The notes beneath the pieces are model-generated. The model was given only the letters and a program-made list of their open reading frames with translations. It did no database searches and was not told the origin of the DNA. A program made the position numbers and the translations under genes. From the NCBI RefSeq assembly GCF_036226765.1, contig NZ_CP109017.1, positions 4,279,001-4,343,000 on the forward strand: a DNA stretch of 64,000 nt, written 5' to 3'. Every line of letters starts with the position of its first letter. Within the stretch, counting starts at the first letter, position 1. This DNA is from Streptomyces sp. NBC_00670 (lineage in GTDB: Bacteria; Actinomycetota; Actinomycetes; Streptomycetales; Streptomycetaceae). This document shows, one piece after another, positions 1 through 9,015 of this stretch.

Positions 1-613
1 GGCCGACCTCGGCCCCGAGGCGGTCCGCATCCAGGCGGAGGCGTTCGAACGGCTGGTCACCGGGCAGATCCTGGAGACCGCCGGGCCGCGCGACGGCCGG
101 GACCCCGTCGACCACTACCTCGACGTGCTGGCCGGCAAGACCGGCTCGCTGGTCGCGGTGGCCTGCCGGTTCGGCGCGATGATGTCCGGCGCCGACGAGA
201 CGGTCGTGGACGTGCTCACGCAGTACGGGGAGCGGCTCGGTGTCGCCTTCCAGCTCGCCGACGACGTGCTCGACATCGCCTCCGACTCCCGTGAGTCCGG
301 CAAGACGCCGGGCACCGACCTGCGGGAGGGCATCCCCACGCTGCCGGTGCTGCGGCTGCGCGAGCGGGCCGAGCGGCTCGGGCTGCCGGAGGACGCGGCC
401 CTGTGCGCGCTGCTCGACTCCGACCTGAGCGACGACGCCCGGCTCACCGAGGCGCTGGAGCTGCTGCGCGAGCACCCGGCGCTCGAACAGGCGCGACGGG
501 ACACGGTGCGGTACGCGGAGGAGGCGCGCTCCGCGCTGGCCCCGCTGCCGGAGTGCGCGGCGAAGACGGCGCTCACGGAGATGTGCGAACTGGTGGTGCA
601 CCGGGCCGGGTGA
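1..613 (+). CDS. polyprenyl diphosphate synthase, C-terminal part (5' truncated by window edge)
   Basis: The open frame runs from base 2 to the TGA at 611-613, giving 203 visible residues; the true start lies before the window. The second aspartate-rich motif LADDVLD is encoded at 254-274 and is followed by a GKTPGTDLREG segment typical of trans-isoprenyl diphosphate synthases. The family condenses isopentenyl diphosphate onto allylic diphosphates, and this sequence resembles the heptaprenyl/nonaprenyl type that supplies menaquinone side chains. In Streptomyces the gene usually follows the main nuo operon, which would lie upstream. The chain length is not decidable because the first DDxxD region is missing. 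Confidence 0.9.
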   Translation, partial: ADLGPEAVRIQAEAFERLVTGQILETAGPRDGRDPVDHYLDVLAGKTGSLVAVACRFGAMMSGADETVVDVLTQYGERLGVAFQLADDVLDIASDSRESGKTPGTDLREGIPTLPVLRLRERAERLGLPEDAALCALLDSDLSDDARLTEALELLREHPALEQARRDTVRYAEEARSALAPLPECAAKTALTEMCELVVHRAG

Positions 614-906
614 CGCCGCGGGTCCCCGCTGTTCTGTCCGGCCGTCGGTCCCCTCTTCCCCTACGGGTGGGTGGACGCTTTCCACCCTCGTGTCATACCG
701 CAGGAGTACGCGGAGTTGGCTCCGGGGGTTGACGCCTCGTCGCGGACTTTTTGGTCATATGGAGAGGACCACCTCCCCGGACTTCGGGTGACAATGGCGG
801 CACGGGGTGGGAAGTCCCGGCTCGAGCGCGAACCGAGAGCCGAGGGGAGCGCGCCGAGGGAGCGCGAGCACGGCACGCCGCCGCCGACGACGGAGGTAAG
901 GCACAC

Positions 907-2205
907 ATGGCACCGTACGGAACCGACGACATCACTCCCGGCGGAAGCCCGGGCGAGCACCCGGGCGGCAGCGCCGGCGACGCGGGCGGAGCGCGGCGCA
1001 GGGCCACGCGGTACGTCGTGCCGGTCGCGGTGGTGGGGGTGGCGGCGGCGACGATCGGGCTCGTCCCGGCGCTCGCCGACTCCGGTGACCCCGACCTGCC
1101 GAAGATCAGCGCGCAGAAACTCCTCGAGAAGATCGCCGCGTCGGACGTGGACCAGCTCTCCGGCACGGTCAAGATCACCACCGACCTGGGCCTGCCGGAC
1201 CTGGGCGGCCTGGAGAGCGGCCTGCTCTCCGGCGCCTCGCCGCAGGGCGGCGATTCCACCGCCGACCCCTCCTCGAAGCTGACGGAACTCGCGAGCGGCA
1301 CGCACACCCTGCGCGTGGCCGTGAACGGCCCGGACAAGCACAAGCTGTCCATCGTCGAGAAGGCCGCCGAGTACAGCGTCATCCACAACGGCGACGAGGT
1401 GTGGGCGTACGACAGCGCCTCCAACCAGGCCTACCACGCCGAGGAGCCGAGCGGCGCGAAGGACGGCAAGAGCGGGAAGGACGGCGGCAAGCACCACGGC
1501 GCCGGGTCCGACGAGCTGTCCGTCACTCCCAAGGCCCTCGCCGAGCAGGTCCTGAAGGCCGCCGACGGCACGACGTCCGTCACGGTCGACGGCACCGTCC
1601 GCGTCGCCGGCCGGGACGCCTACAAGCTCCTGGTCAAGCCGGAGAAGTCCGGTTCGACGGTGGGCGCGATCAGCATCGCGGTGGACGCGCGCACCGGGCT
1701 GCCGCTGAAGTTCACGCTCACCCCGTCCTCGGGCGGCGCGGCCGTGGTGGACGCGGGCTTCACCAAGGTGAGCTTCGACCGGCCGGCCGCCTCGACGTTC
1801 GACTTCACCCCGCCCAAGGGCACCAAGGTCACCGAGGAGGACGACGCCAAGAAGCCGGAGTCCCGCAGGGCCCCGGGCGGCGCGATGGGCGGCGGCCTCG
1901 CCGGACTCGGCGGCCTCACCAGCACGGAGGGGGCCAGGACGATCGGCGAGGGCTGGACGGCGATAGCCGAGTTCGGCGGCGACGAGAGCATGCCCTCGGA
2001 CTCCTCGCACGGCTCGGGTCCGGCCGACGACAGCGCGGCCTCCGGCCTTCTGGGCTCCTTCGGGGACAAGGTGACCGGCAAGTTCGGCTCCGGCACGGTC
2101 TTCTCGACCCGCCTGGTCAACGCGCTGATGACCGACGACGGCAGGGTCTACGCGGGTGCCGTCACGAAGGACGCGCTGGTGAAGGCGGCCGACGCCGCCA
2201 AGTAG
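907..2205 (+). CDS. LolA-like / DUF2092-type membrane-anchored protein
   Basis: This 432-residue protein has a basic N-terminus (RRRATRY near residue 31), one membrane segment at about residues 35-57 and a long extracytoplasmic domain. The domain has the repeated beta-strand character of LolA/LppX-like proteins: phrases such as VTVDGTVRVAGRDAYKLLVK and SIAVDARTGLPLKFTL. The start is the ATG at 907 because GGAGG lies about 11 bases upstream; an in-frame ATG at 751 would add 52 low-complexity residues with no ribosome site. It stands 48 bases before an ABC ATPase gene, so the three genes may form an operon. Family members are often annotated as outer-membrane-lipoprotein sorting-like or RseB-like. 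The function here is unknown. Confidence 0.8.
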   Translation: MAPYGTDDITPGGSPGEHPGGSAGDAGGARRRATRYVVPVAVVGVAAATIGLVPALADSGDPDLPKISAQKLLEKIAASDVDQLSGTVKITTDLGLPDLGGLESGLLSGASPQGGDSTADPSSKLTELASGTHTLRVAVNGPDKHKLSIVEKAAEYSVIHNGDEVWAYDSASNQAYHAEEPSGAKDGKSGKDGGKHHGAGSDELSVTPKALAEQVLKAADGTTSVTVDGTVRVAGRDAYKLLVKPEKSGSTVGAISIAVDARTGLPLKFTLTPSSGGAAVVDAGFTKVSFDRPAASTFDFTPPKGTKVTEEDDAKKPESRRAPGGAMGGGLAGLGGLTSTEGARTIGEGWTAIAEFGGDESMPSDSSHGSGPADDSAASGLLGSFGDKVTGKFGSGTVFSTRLVNALMTDDGRVYAGAVTKDALVKAADAAK

Positions 2206-2241
2206 GAACGGGGTCCGCCCGGAGCGGACCGTACGGCACGA

Positions 2242-3267
2242 GTGGGGGAGCGCATGGAGCAACCGTCCGCCGCGAAGGGGCAGCAGGCGGGGGCCGACGA
2301 CGCGGCAGCCGATGACGTGGCAGCCGATGTCGGTGCGGGCGCGGTCATCGCCACCCGTGCGCTCACCAAGCGGTACCGCGGCGGGCAGCTCGCCGTGGAC
2401 GGTCTCGACCTGACCGTCCCGGCGGGCAGCGTCTTCGGCTTCCTCGGACCCAACGGCTCCGGCAAGACGACGACGATCCGGATGCTGATGGGCCTCATCG
2501 AGCCCACCTCCGGCACGGCGCACGTGCTCGGTCGGCCCATGCCCCGCGCGGGCCGCGCCGTGCTCCCGCACGTCGGCGCGCTCATCGAGGGCCCGGCGCT
2601 GTACGGATTCCTCTCCGGGCGCGACAACCTCCTGCGGTACGACGCCGCCGACCCCACCGCCGACCCGCGCACCCGGCGGGCCCGGGTGGGGGCGGCCCTC
2701 GACCGGGTCGGGCTGACCGCGGCCGCCGGGAAGAAGGCGAGGGCGTACTCGCTCGGCATGAAGCAGCGGCTGGGCCTCGCCGCGGCCCTGCTCCAGCCGC
2801 GCCGGCTGCTCGTCCTGGACGAGCCGACCAACGGCCTCGACCCCCAGGGCATGCGCGAGATCCGCACCCTGGTCAGGGAGTTGGCCTCCGACGGCACCAC
2901 CGTCTTCCTCTCCTCCCATCTGCTGGACGAGATCGAGCAGGTCTGCACCCACGTGGCCGTGATGGCCCGGGGACGGCTCCTCACCCAGGGCCCGGTGGCC
3001 GAACTGGCGGCGGGTGCACGGGGGCGGCTGGTGGTGACCACCCCGGACGCGGCGGACGCGGCCCGGGTACTGAAGGAACAGGGCGTGGACGACGTCGTAC
3101 TGGCCGAGGACCGGGTCACCGGGGAGCCGCCGGAGGGCGAACTCGCCGACCTCAACGCCGCCTTGGTGGCGGCCGGGGTGCGCGTACGGGGCTTCGCCGT
3201 GGAACGGGCCTCGCTGGAGGACGCGTTCGTGGCGCTGACGGGGGAGGGCTTCGATGTCGCGGGCTGA
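2242..3267 (+). CDS. ABC transporter ATP-binding protein
   Basis: This 341-residue ATPase has Walker A GPNGSGKTT at about residues 69-77, the signature YSLGMKQRLGLA, Walker B LLVLDEPTNGLD and the switch histidine in SSHLLDEIEQ. This makes it a CcmA/DrrA-like subunit of an ABC-2 exporter. It overlaps the following permease by 14 bases, so the two are surely made together. The start may be GTG 2242 or ATG 2254; GGGGGAG sits at 2244-2250, very close to the ATG. The N-terminal 30 residues are Ala/Asp-rich and not part of the fold. The substrate cannot be read from sequence; multidrug or lipid export is usual for this class. Confidence 0.92.
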   Translation: MGERMEQPSAAKGQQAGADDAAADDVAADVGAGAVIATRALTKRYRGGQLAVDGLDLTVPAGSVFGFLGPNGSGKTTTIRMLMGLIEPTSGTAHVLGRPMPRAGRAVLPHVGALIEGPALYGFLSGRDNLLRYDAADPTADPRTRRARVGAALDRVGLTAAAGKKARAYSLGMKQRLGLAAALLQPRRLLVLDEPTNGLDPQGMREIRTLVRELASDGTTVFLSSHLLDEIEQVCTHVAVMARGRLLTQGPVAELAAGARGRLVVTTPDAADAARVLKEQGVDDVVLAEDRVTGEPPEGELADLNAALVAAGVRVRGFAVERASLEDAFVALTGEGFDVAG

Positions 3268-4174
3268 GACGACGGACCCGGCGGCGCCGGAGGCCGCTCC
3301 GGTACGGGGCGCCGCCTCCTCCTCCACTCCGACGGGGCGGCCGAGCCCGCTGTGGTCCCTCGGCCTGTTCCGCAGCGAGCTGGCCCTCACCTTCCGCCGC
3401 TGGCGCACGCGCGCCCTGCTGGGTGTGCTGGTCGCGGTGCCGGTGCTCGTCGGGGTCGCCGTGAAGATCGAGACGAGCGACGGCTCCGGCACGGGCGGGG
3501 GCGGCCCGGCGTTCCTCGCGCAGATCACCAACAACGGCCTGTTCCTGGTGTTCACCGCACTCGCCGCGACGCTCCCCTTCTTCCTGCCGATGGCCGTCGG
3601 CGTCGTCGCGGGCGACGCACTCGCGGGCGAGGCGAACGCCGGCACCCTGCGCTACCTCCTGGTCGCCCCGGCCGGCCGCACCCGGCTGCTGCTCACCAAA
3701 TACGCGACGGTGCTGGCGTTCTGCCTGGCCGCCACCCTGGCCGTGGCCCTCTCGGCACTCGCGGTCGGCGCGCTGCTGTTTCCGCTGGGCGAGCTGACCA
3801 CCATCTCCGGCACCCGCATAAGTTTCGGCGACGGACTCGTGCGGGCACTGCTCATCGCACTCGTCGTCGCCGCCTCACTGATCGGCGTGGCGGCCCTCGG
3901 CCTGTTCGTCTCCACCCTCACCAACAGCGGCATCGCGGCGATGGCTACGACGGTCGGGCTGCTGATCACCGTGCAGATCCTCGACCAGATACCCCAGCTC
4001 CACGCGATACAGCCGTACCTGCTCTCCCACTACTGGCTGTCCTTCGCGGACCTGATGCGGGACCCCGTCTACTGGGACGACCTCCTCCACAACCTCGGCC
4101 TCCAGGCCCTGTACGGCGCGGTCTTCGGCTCGGCCGCCTGGGCCCGTTTCACGGCCAAGGACATCACGGCCTAG
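3254..4174 (+). CDS. ABC transporter permease (ABC-2 type)
   Basis: This 306-residue membrane protein has about six hydrophobic segments: one at about residues 52-70 after FRRWRTRALLG, a pair around 95-125, then four more to the C-terminus. The cytoplasmic motif GEANAGTLRYLLVAPAGRTRLLLTKY between the second and third segments is the usual coupling region of ABC-2 permeases. It begins inside the 3' end of the ATPase gene (14-base overlap), showing translational coupling. It is the membrane half of the exporter. The substrate is unknown. Confidence 0.9.
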   Translation: MSRAETTDPAAPEAAPVRGAASSSTPTGRPSPLWSLGLFRSELALTFRRWRTRALLGVLVAVPVLVGVAVKIETSDGSGTGGGGPAFLAQITNNGLFLVFTALAATLPFFLPMAVGVVAGDALAGEANAGTLRYLLVAPAGRTRLLLTKYATVLAFCLAATLAVALSALAVGALLFPLGELTTISGTRISFGDGLVRALLIALVVAASLIGVAALGLFVSTLTNSGIAAMATTVGLLITVQILDQIPQLHAIQPYLLSHYWLSFADLMRDPVYWDDLLHNLGLQALYGAVFGSAAWARFTAKDITA

Positions 4175-4183
4175 GTCTGGGTT

Positions 4184-4252
4184 CCGGTGGCAGGCCGGGG
4201 CATTTCCTGAGCACCCCTGAGCAGCTCCCCCTTGCTCACGGCCTGCCACCGG
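4184..4252. terminator. long-range inverted repeat between convergent genes
   Basis: Bases 4184-4197 and 4239-4252 are a perfect 14-bp inverted repeat (arm CCGGTGGCAGGCCG) around a 41-base spacer that can fold its own small hairpin (TGAGCA / TGCTCA). It lies between the stop of the ABC permease (4174) and the stop of the opposing gene (4271), so a bidirectional terminator is the likely role. Confidence 0.5.
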
Positions 4253-4270
4253 CCGTGGGGGCGCGGCCGG

Positions 4271-4843
4271 TCAGCGGGGGGCGGAGGGCGGGCCGTGGTG
4301 ACCGGTGAGGCGGGCGAGGGGGTCGCATTCGCGTGGGGGGCGGCCGGTCAGGTCGTTGGTGCGCCAGGCCGTCACCCACGGCACGCGGTAGACGTCGATC
4401 ACCGCGTCGATCGCCTTGACCCGCTGGGCGAGCGGGCGCGGGAGCCGGCCCGGTGCGTCGGCGACGAGGACGACGGCGTCGAGGTCGAGGCCGGGCGGGG
4501 CGTCGCCGCGGCGGAAGATGTCGAGGGTGTTCGTCACGGCGTCCAGCCCCGTGGCGTGCGTACGGCCGACGAGCAGGATGGAGGGGGGTTCGCCGTGGTC
4601 GGGACGGGGCCAGGCGCGGCCGGTGTCGTGACCGCCGAAGACCGCGGCGAGCGTGGTGGTACCGGCTCCGCCGTGCGTCGCCACCCAGCTGAACCGCCGG
4701 GGGCCGGCCGTCGCGGGCGGCACGCCGGGACGCTGCGGGGACGCGGCGCCGGTCACCGGCCCGCGCAGCCAGATGTCCGGTCCGCCGGGTGCCTGCCCGG
4801 CGGCTCCCGGACCGCCGGGTCCCTGCCCTGCGTTGGGCCGCAT
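4271..4843 (-). CDS. DUF6668-like protein with a degenerate P-loop
   Basis: This 190-residue protein starts at the ATG read leftward from 4843, which is preceded by a strong GAGGAGGAGG ribosome site. After a Gly/Pro-rich leader of about 45 residues comes WVATHGGAGTTTL, which looks like the deviant Walker A of ParA/CpsD-like ATPases but has Thr where the lysine should be. It is followed by hydrophobic strands (SILLVGRTHATGLDA, AVVLVADAPGRLP) consistent with a P-loop fold. I believe this corresponds to the family named DUF6668 in Streptomyces, without being able to search. It is divergent from the 5079 gene across a 235-base spacer. Nucleotide binding is doubtful; no function is known. Confidence 0.72.
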   Translation of the reverse strand: MRPNAGQGPGGPGAAGQAPGGPDIWLRGPVTGAASPQRPGVPPATAGPRRFSWVATHGGAGTTTLAAVFGGHDTGRAWPRPDHGEPPSILLVGRTHATGLDAVTNTLDIFRRGDAPPGLDLDAVVLVADAPGRLPRPLAQRVKAIDAVIDVYRVPWVTAWRTNDLTGRPPRECDPLARLTGHHGPPSAPR

Positions 4844-5078
4844 CGGCTGCCTCCTCCTCGTCGGGCCGGTGGATCCGCACGGCGGTGCGGGGCGCCCGGA
4901 ATCGGGCACGAGTTCTTGGGACGAAAATGTCACGTCCCGGTGACGCCAGGCACGGAAAACAAGCGCGAGACTCAACACCGTACGCGAATGGGGATCTTGG
5001 AGCCGAGGGAGCGTACGGTTCCCGGCAGTCTTACGGTCCCCCTCCCGCTCCGCCGCCGAACGACCCGAGTGAGGAACG

Positions 5079-6608
5079 ATGTCTCGACTCCACCGCGAAC
5101 ACAAGCGGAGCCGCTCCACAGCGGGGGCCGTGTCCACGGGGCGCAACGGCGCCGCGGTGACCCCGATCGAGGTCCGGGTGCCGACGCAGCGGGAGCCGGC
5201 GCCGGGCGGGGGTGCGACGGTCGGCGGCATGCCGGTCGTCGCGGGTACGGGGGAGTCGGTCCAGGAAGCCGTCCTCAACCACCTGCACCGCCTCACCCTC
5301 GCCACCGGGCACCCCGTTCTGGCGACGGTCCACGACGAGCGCATCGGGTACGTGATCCCGCTGCGGATCCACGTGGACGGTTCGAGCACGTACGCGGGGC
5401 AGCCGGAGCGGTTCGCGGCCGTGGCGCCGGCGCCCGCCCCGGTGTCTGCGCCCGCCCCGGCGCCGGTGGCCGCGCCGGGGCCCCGGCGCGACAAGGCGAC
5501 GCACGCGCTGCGGGCGGTGGAGGAGCGGGCGGTGCGGGAGCGGGCGGCGGGTGCGCCGGCCGCGGCACCGGCCCCTGCGCCGGCACCCGCGCCGGCGCCC
5601 GCCGAACCGGCGGTGGCGGCCCAGGGGCCGGCCGTCGGCGCCCGGCAGGTCGAGGACGGGCGCGCCGAGGAGGCGCGGTCGGAGGCGGCGTCCGCCGGGC
5701 ACACCGTGGCAACCTTCATGCTGCGGGCGGTCCCGGAACAGACACCGCTGATCACGACCACCGCCTCCGGGCTCGCCCAGGACCTGTCCGCCGGTCCCGT
5801 CGCCCCCGCGAGCAGCACGCAGCCCCCGGTGCCGGGCACGGTGCAGCCTCCGCGAGGCGAGTTCGGCCCCCCGCCTGTCACGTCGGCCCCGAGCCCGGCT
5901 CCGGCTCCGGCCCCGGCACAGGAGCCCGCCCCGGCCCCCGCCCCGGCCGCCCCCGCGCCGAAGCCCGCTTCCGCCACCCCCGACCCCGAATCCGACCCGG
6001 AGTTCTCCGCCCCGGCCTGGAAGCCCACCCCCGCGCCGCGCACCGTCCCCGTCGAGGAGGTCAAGGAGCCGCCCGTGCGGGAGTTCGACTCCGTCGTCGA
6101 CGTGGTGCTGGAGCCCGACCCCGGAAACGCGCCGAGCGCCTCCGACGGGCCGTTCGCGGCCCCCATGACGCGGATCGGCGAGGCGGTGCGGCAGGGCCGT
6201 GTCGACGAGGCCGCGGCACTCGCCGAGGAGACGGTCGCGGAGGCCACGGAGACGTACGGCACCGAGCACCCGGAGGTGCTGCGGCTGCGCGAACTCACCG
6301 CGTACATCGCCTATCTGGCCGGGGACCCGCTCCGCTCGTTCCACCTCTCCCTCGACCTCGCCCGGCTCCACCACCGCCTGCACGACGCACGCGCCGCGTA
6401 CGGCAACGTGCAGAGCGCGGCGGCCGCCTGGCGCGCGGTGCGCGACCCGCTCCAGGGACTGCACCTGGGCCGCGACCTGATCGGCACGTGGACCGAACTC
6501 GCCGCGCACGAGGGCCCCGCCGCCGACGACCTGGAACAGCTCGAGTCGGCCCGCGCCCGCATGACCCGCCTCGCCGAACGCGCCCGCGCGCTCGACGAGG
6601 AGCGCTAG
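5079..6608 (+). CDS. hypothetical protein with Pro/Ala-rich linker and TPR-like C-terminus
   Basis: This 509-residue protein begins at an ATG just after GTGAGGAACG. Three parts can be seen. A basic N-terminal part (to about residue 110) contains a small folded region around SVQEAVLNHLHRLTLATGHPV. A very long Pro/Ala-rich, probably disordered linker (about 110-320) is full of APAPAP runs. A helical C-terminal domain (about 345-509) has tetratricopeptide-like periodicity (AALAEETVAEATETYGTEHPE, then YLAGDPLRSFHLSLDLARLH). It has no signal peptide. TPR domains bind other proteins, so it may be a scaffold; its divergent neighbour with the degenerate P-loop is a candidate partner. No function can be assigned. 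Confidence 0.72.
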   Translation: MSRLHREHKRSRSTAGAVSTGRNGAAVTPIEVRVPTQREPAPGGGATVGGMPVVAGTGESVQEAVLNHLHRLTLATGHPVLATVHDERIGYVIPLRIHVDGSSTYAGQPERFAAVAPAPAPVSAPAPAPVAAPGPRRDKATHALRAVEERAVRERAAGAPAAAPAPAPAPAPAPAEPAVAAQGPAVGARQVEDGRAEEARSEAASAGHTVATFMLRAVPEQTPLITTTASGLAQDLSAGPVAPASSTQPPVPGTVQPPRGEFGPPPVTSAPSPAPAPAPAQEPAPAPAPAAPAPKPASATPDPESDPEFSAPAWKPTPAPRTVPVEEVKEPPVREFDSVVDVVLEPDPGNAPSASDGPFAAPMTRIGEAVRQGRVDEAAALAEETVAEATETYGTEHPEVLRLRELTAYIAYLAGDPLRSFHLSLDLARLHHRLHDARAAYGNVQSAAAAWRAVRDPLQGLHLGRDLIGTWTELAAHEGPAADDLEQLESARARMTRLAERARALDEER

Positions 6609-6760
6609 CCGAAGCGCGAACCCCGGACGCGGCGGCCGTCCCCGGCCCGCACGCCGGGACCCTTCGGTCGGGCCGTCCGTTCCGCGCGCCCGGTAAGGCC
6701 TGGCGCTCTCGGCGCTTCGGTCCGCAGGCTGGGCTGCCCGCTCCGGCTCGCGCGCCGGAA

Positions 6761-6820
6761 GCCTCCCGCCGAGCGGCCTCCCGCCGAGCGGCCTTCCGGC
6801 GGAGGCCTCCCGGCGGAGCC
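6761..6820. repeat. short GC-rich tandem repeat in an intergenic region
   Basis: GCCTCCCGCCGAGCG occurs twice in tandem (6761-6775, 6776-6790) and is followed by two diverged copies to about 6820, one with the CGCCGA core inverted to CGGCGGA, so the block can also fold. It lies in the 295-base gap between the converging 5079 gene and rarD. The rest of that gap, including a GGTGCC/GCTGCC run near 6836-6870, holds no gene I can support. Confidence 0.5.
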
Positions 6821-6903
6821 GTCGTCGTAGGCGTCGCTGCCGGTGCCGGTGCCGCTGCCGCTGCCGTTCGCCTTCGCCCCTGCCCCGCTCCGTCCCGCCG
6901 CGC

Positions 6904-7935
6904 TCAGCGGCTCGGGGCGGCGCCCTTGGCGTCCTCCGGTCGGGTCGCGGGCTCCGCCCGGAGGGCCGGCTCCGGTGCCCCGGGCGCCGTCGAACCGCCG
7001 GAGGCGACCCGCAGGGCCCGGGCCGTTCGGCGGGCCGTGCGGAGCGCGTCCCAGGTCAGGACGACGAGGGCCACCCACACCAGGGCGAACCCCGCCCACC
7101 GCTCGGGCGGCATCTCCTCGTGGAAGTAGAGGATGCCCAGCAGGAACTGGAAGACCGGCGTCAGGTACTGCAGCAGCCCCAGCGTCGACAGCGGCACCCG
7201 GATCGCGGCGGCGCCGAAGCAGACCAGCGGCAGCGCGGTCACCAGACCCGCCGCGGCGAGCAGCGCGGCGTGCCCGGGGCCGTGCGAGGCGAACGTCGAA
7301 CCGCCGTGCGCGCCCAGCCACACCAGGTAGCCGAGCGCCGGCAGGAACTGCACGGCGGTCTCCGCGGCCAGCGACTCGATGCCGCCGAGGTTGACCTTCT
7401 TCTTCACCAGCCCGTACGTGGCGAACGAGAAGGCGAGGCAGAGCGAGATCCACGGCGGCCGGCCGTAGCCGACGGTGAGGACGACCACCGCGAGGGCGCC
7501 GGTCCCGACCGCCGCCCACTGCGCGGGCCGCAGCCGCTCCTTCAGCAGCAGTACGCCCATCGCGATGGTGACCAGCGGATTGATGAAGTACCCGAGCGAG
7601 GCCTCGACGACGTGCCCGGAGTTCACCGCCCAGATGTAGACGCCCCAGTTCACGGTGATGACGGCGGCGGCGACCGTGACCAGACCCAGCCGCTTCGGTG
7701 ACCGCAGCAGCTCGCCCGCCCACGCCCAGCGGCGCAGCACGAGCAGCGCCACCCCCACGATGCCGAGCGACCAGACCATGCGGTGGGCGAGGATCTCCAC
7801 CGCGCCGGCCGGCTTCAGCAGCGGCCAGAACAGGGGGACGAGGCCCCACATGCCGTACGCGGCGAAGCCGTTGAGGAGGCCGGTGCGCGATTCGCCGCCG
7901 GCCCCCGTCGATCCCTTGGTCGCCTGCCCGGCCAC
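6904..7935 (-). CDS. rarD: RarD-type EamA/DMT family transporter
   Basis: This 343-residue membrane protein has about ten hydrophobic segments in the RarD pattern. The opening RTGLLNGFAAYGMWGLVPLFWP and the motif EILAHRMVWSLG are characteristic of RarD (chloramphenicol-sensitivity protein family), followed by NWGVYIWAVNSGHVVEASLGYFINPL, the hallmark of the first EamA domain. The start is the GTG at 7935 because GAGAGGAGG lies 5 bases upstream; longer reading frames to 8055 lack a ribosome site. The family belongs to the drug/metabolite transporters of the cytoplasmic membrane; the substrate of RarD proteins is not firmly known. It ends in a disordered Ala/Pro/Glu tail of about 45 residues. 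Confidence 0.93.
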   Translation of the reverse strand: MAGQATKGSTGAGGESRTGLLNGFAAYGMWGLVPLFWPLLKPAGAVEILAHRMVWSLGIVGVALLVLRRWAWAGELLRSPKRLGLVTVAAAVITVNWGVYIWAVNSGHVVEASLGYFINPLVTIAMGVLLLKERLRPAQWAAVGTGALAVVVLTVGYGRPPWISLCLAFSFATYGLVKKKVNLGGIESLAAETAVQFLPALGYLVWLGAHGGSTFASHGPGHAALLAAAGLVTALPLVCFGAAAIRVPLSTLGLLQYLTPVFQFLLGILYFHEEMPPERWAGFALVWVALVVLTWDALRTARRTARALRVASGGSTAPGAPEPALRAEPATRPEDAKGAAPSR

Positions 7936-8019
7936 CGGCGCCTCCTCTCGCGCGCTGCTCCCGCACGACTGTTCGGTACGGCCGCCTCGCACGACCCTTT
8001 CGCAAGGTAACGCCGGAAA

Positions 8020-8067
8020 CCCCCGCCTGTCATGCCCGTATCGACATACGGTCATGACAGGCGGGGG
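8020..8067 (-). terminator. strong hairpin terminator downstream of the NmrA-like gene
   Basis: Bases 8020-8034 and 8053-8067 form a perfect 15-bp stem, extended after a 1-base mismatch by 5 more pairs (8036-8040 with 8047-8051) around a 6-base loop. It lies 18 bases beyond the leftward gene's stop at 8086 and would end that transcript before it reaches rarD. Confidence 0.75.
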
Positions 8068-8085
8068 TCACCCCGGAAGCGTTGC

Positions 8086-8940
8086 TCAGCCCTTGAGCGC
8101 CACCGCGATCGCGTCGGCCAGCGGGGTGGTCGGGCGGCCGGCCAGCCGGGACAGATCGCCGGTCGAGACCACCAGCTCGCCCTTGGCGATGGCGGCGTCG
8201 ACCCCCGCGAGCATCACGGCGAAGGGCTCGGGGACCCCGGCGCCGGTCAGGATGCCCGCGTACTCCTCGGTGGAGACGGGGGTGTAGCGGATCTCCTTGC
8301 CGGTCTGCCGGCCCACCTCGGCCGCGAACTCCGCGAAGCCCCACGCCTCGTCGCCGCCCAGCTCGTACGTCGTGTTCTCGTGGCCCTCGCCGGTCAGCAC
8401 CGCCACCGCGGCGGCCGCGTAGTCGGCGCGCGAGGCCGAGGAGAGCCGGCCGTCGCCCGCGGCGTGGACGACCGCGCCGTGCTCCAGGACGGGGGCGAGC
8501 TGCTCGGTGTAGTTCTCGTGGTACCAGCCGTTGCGCAGCAGCGCGTACGGCACGCCGGAGGCGAGCAGCACCTGCTCGGTGGCCCGGTGGTCGTCGGCGA
8601 GCGAGGCCTTCAGGGTGTCCGGGGCGCTGGTGTAGGCGAGCAGGGCGACTCCGGCGGCGCGGGCGGCCTCGATGACGACCGTGTGCTGCTGGACCCGGCC
8701 CTTGGCGAACTCGTTGCCGGAGATCAGCAGCACCTTGTCGCCGGCCGAGAACAGGCCGTCGAAGGTCTCGGGCGCGTTGTAGTCGGCGACGGCCAGCCGT
8801 ACGCCGCGCGCCGCGAGGTCGGCGGCCCGGGACTCGTCGCGCACGACGGCGGTGACCTGCTCGGCCGGGACCTTCTCCAGCAGCTGCTCCACGACGTGCC
8901 GGCCGAGGTGTCCGGTGGCTCCGGTGACGACGATGCTCAT
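8086..8940 (-). CDS. NmrA-like / QorB-type NAD(P)H-binding oxidoreductase
   Basis: This 284-residue Rossmann protein opens with IVVTGATGHLGRHVVEQLL, a GxxGxxG dinucleotide motif at residues 7-13. It matches the NmrA-like/SDR atypical group that includes NAD(P)H:quinone oxidoreductase 2. The phrases LLAYTSAPDT, ALLRNGWYHENY and YELGGDEAWGFAEFA are usual for that subgroup. The ATG at 8940 has AGGAGAG nine bases upstream. It is transcribed divergently from an HxlR regulator at 9064, with a palindrome in the shared promoter region. That is the usual arrangement in which the HxlR protein senses a quinone or electrophile and represses the reductase. The exact substrate is inferred only. Confidence 0.9.
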   Translation of the reverse strand: MSIVVTGATGHLGRHVVEQLLEKVPAEQVTAVVRDESRAADLAARGVRLAVADYNAPETFDGLFSAGDKVLLISGNEFAKGRVQQHTVVIEAARAAGVALLAYTSAPDTLKASLADDHRATEQVLLASGVPYALLRNGWYHENYTEQLAPVLEHGAVVHAAGDGRLSSASRADYAAAAVAVLTGEGHENTTYELGGDEAWGFAEFAAEVGRQTGKEIRYTPVSTEEYAGILTGAGVPEPFAVMLAGVDAAIAKGELVVSTGDLSRLAGRPTTPLADAIAVALKG

Positions 8941-9015
8941 GGTGAGGTGCTCTCCTGTGGGGTGGGCGGACGTTCGCTGGCATCACTCACCCTAGGAGCT
9001 GCACTAACCAAAAGA

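Noticed and set aside
661..3645. 994-residue reverse-strand open frame across the LolA-like and ABC genes
   Set aside because: It has no family motifs and opposes genes with clear Walker motifs and ribosome sites. It is a codon-bias shadow.
4236..4880. 214-residue reverse-strand open frame overlapping the DUF6668-like gene
   Set aside because: An Arg/Pro-rich frame-shifted shadow of the 4271-4843 gene, which has the ribosome site and coherent hydrophobic pattern.
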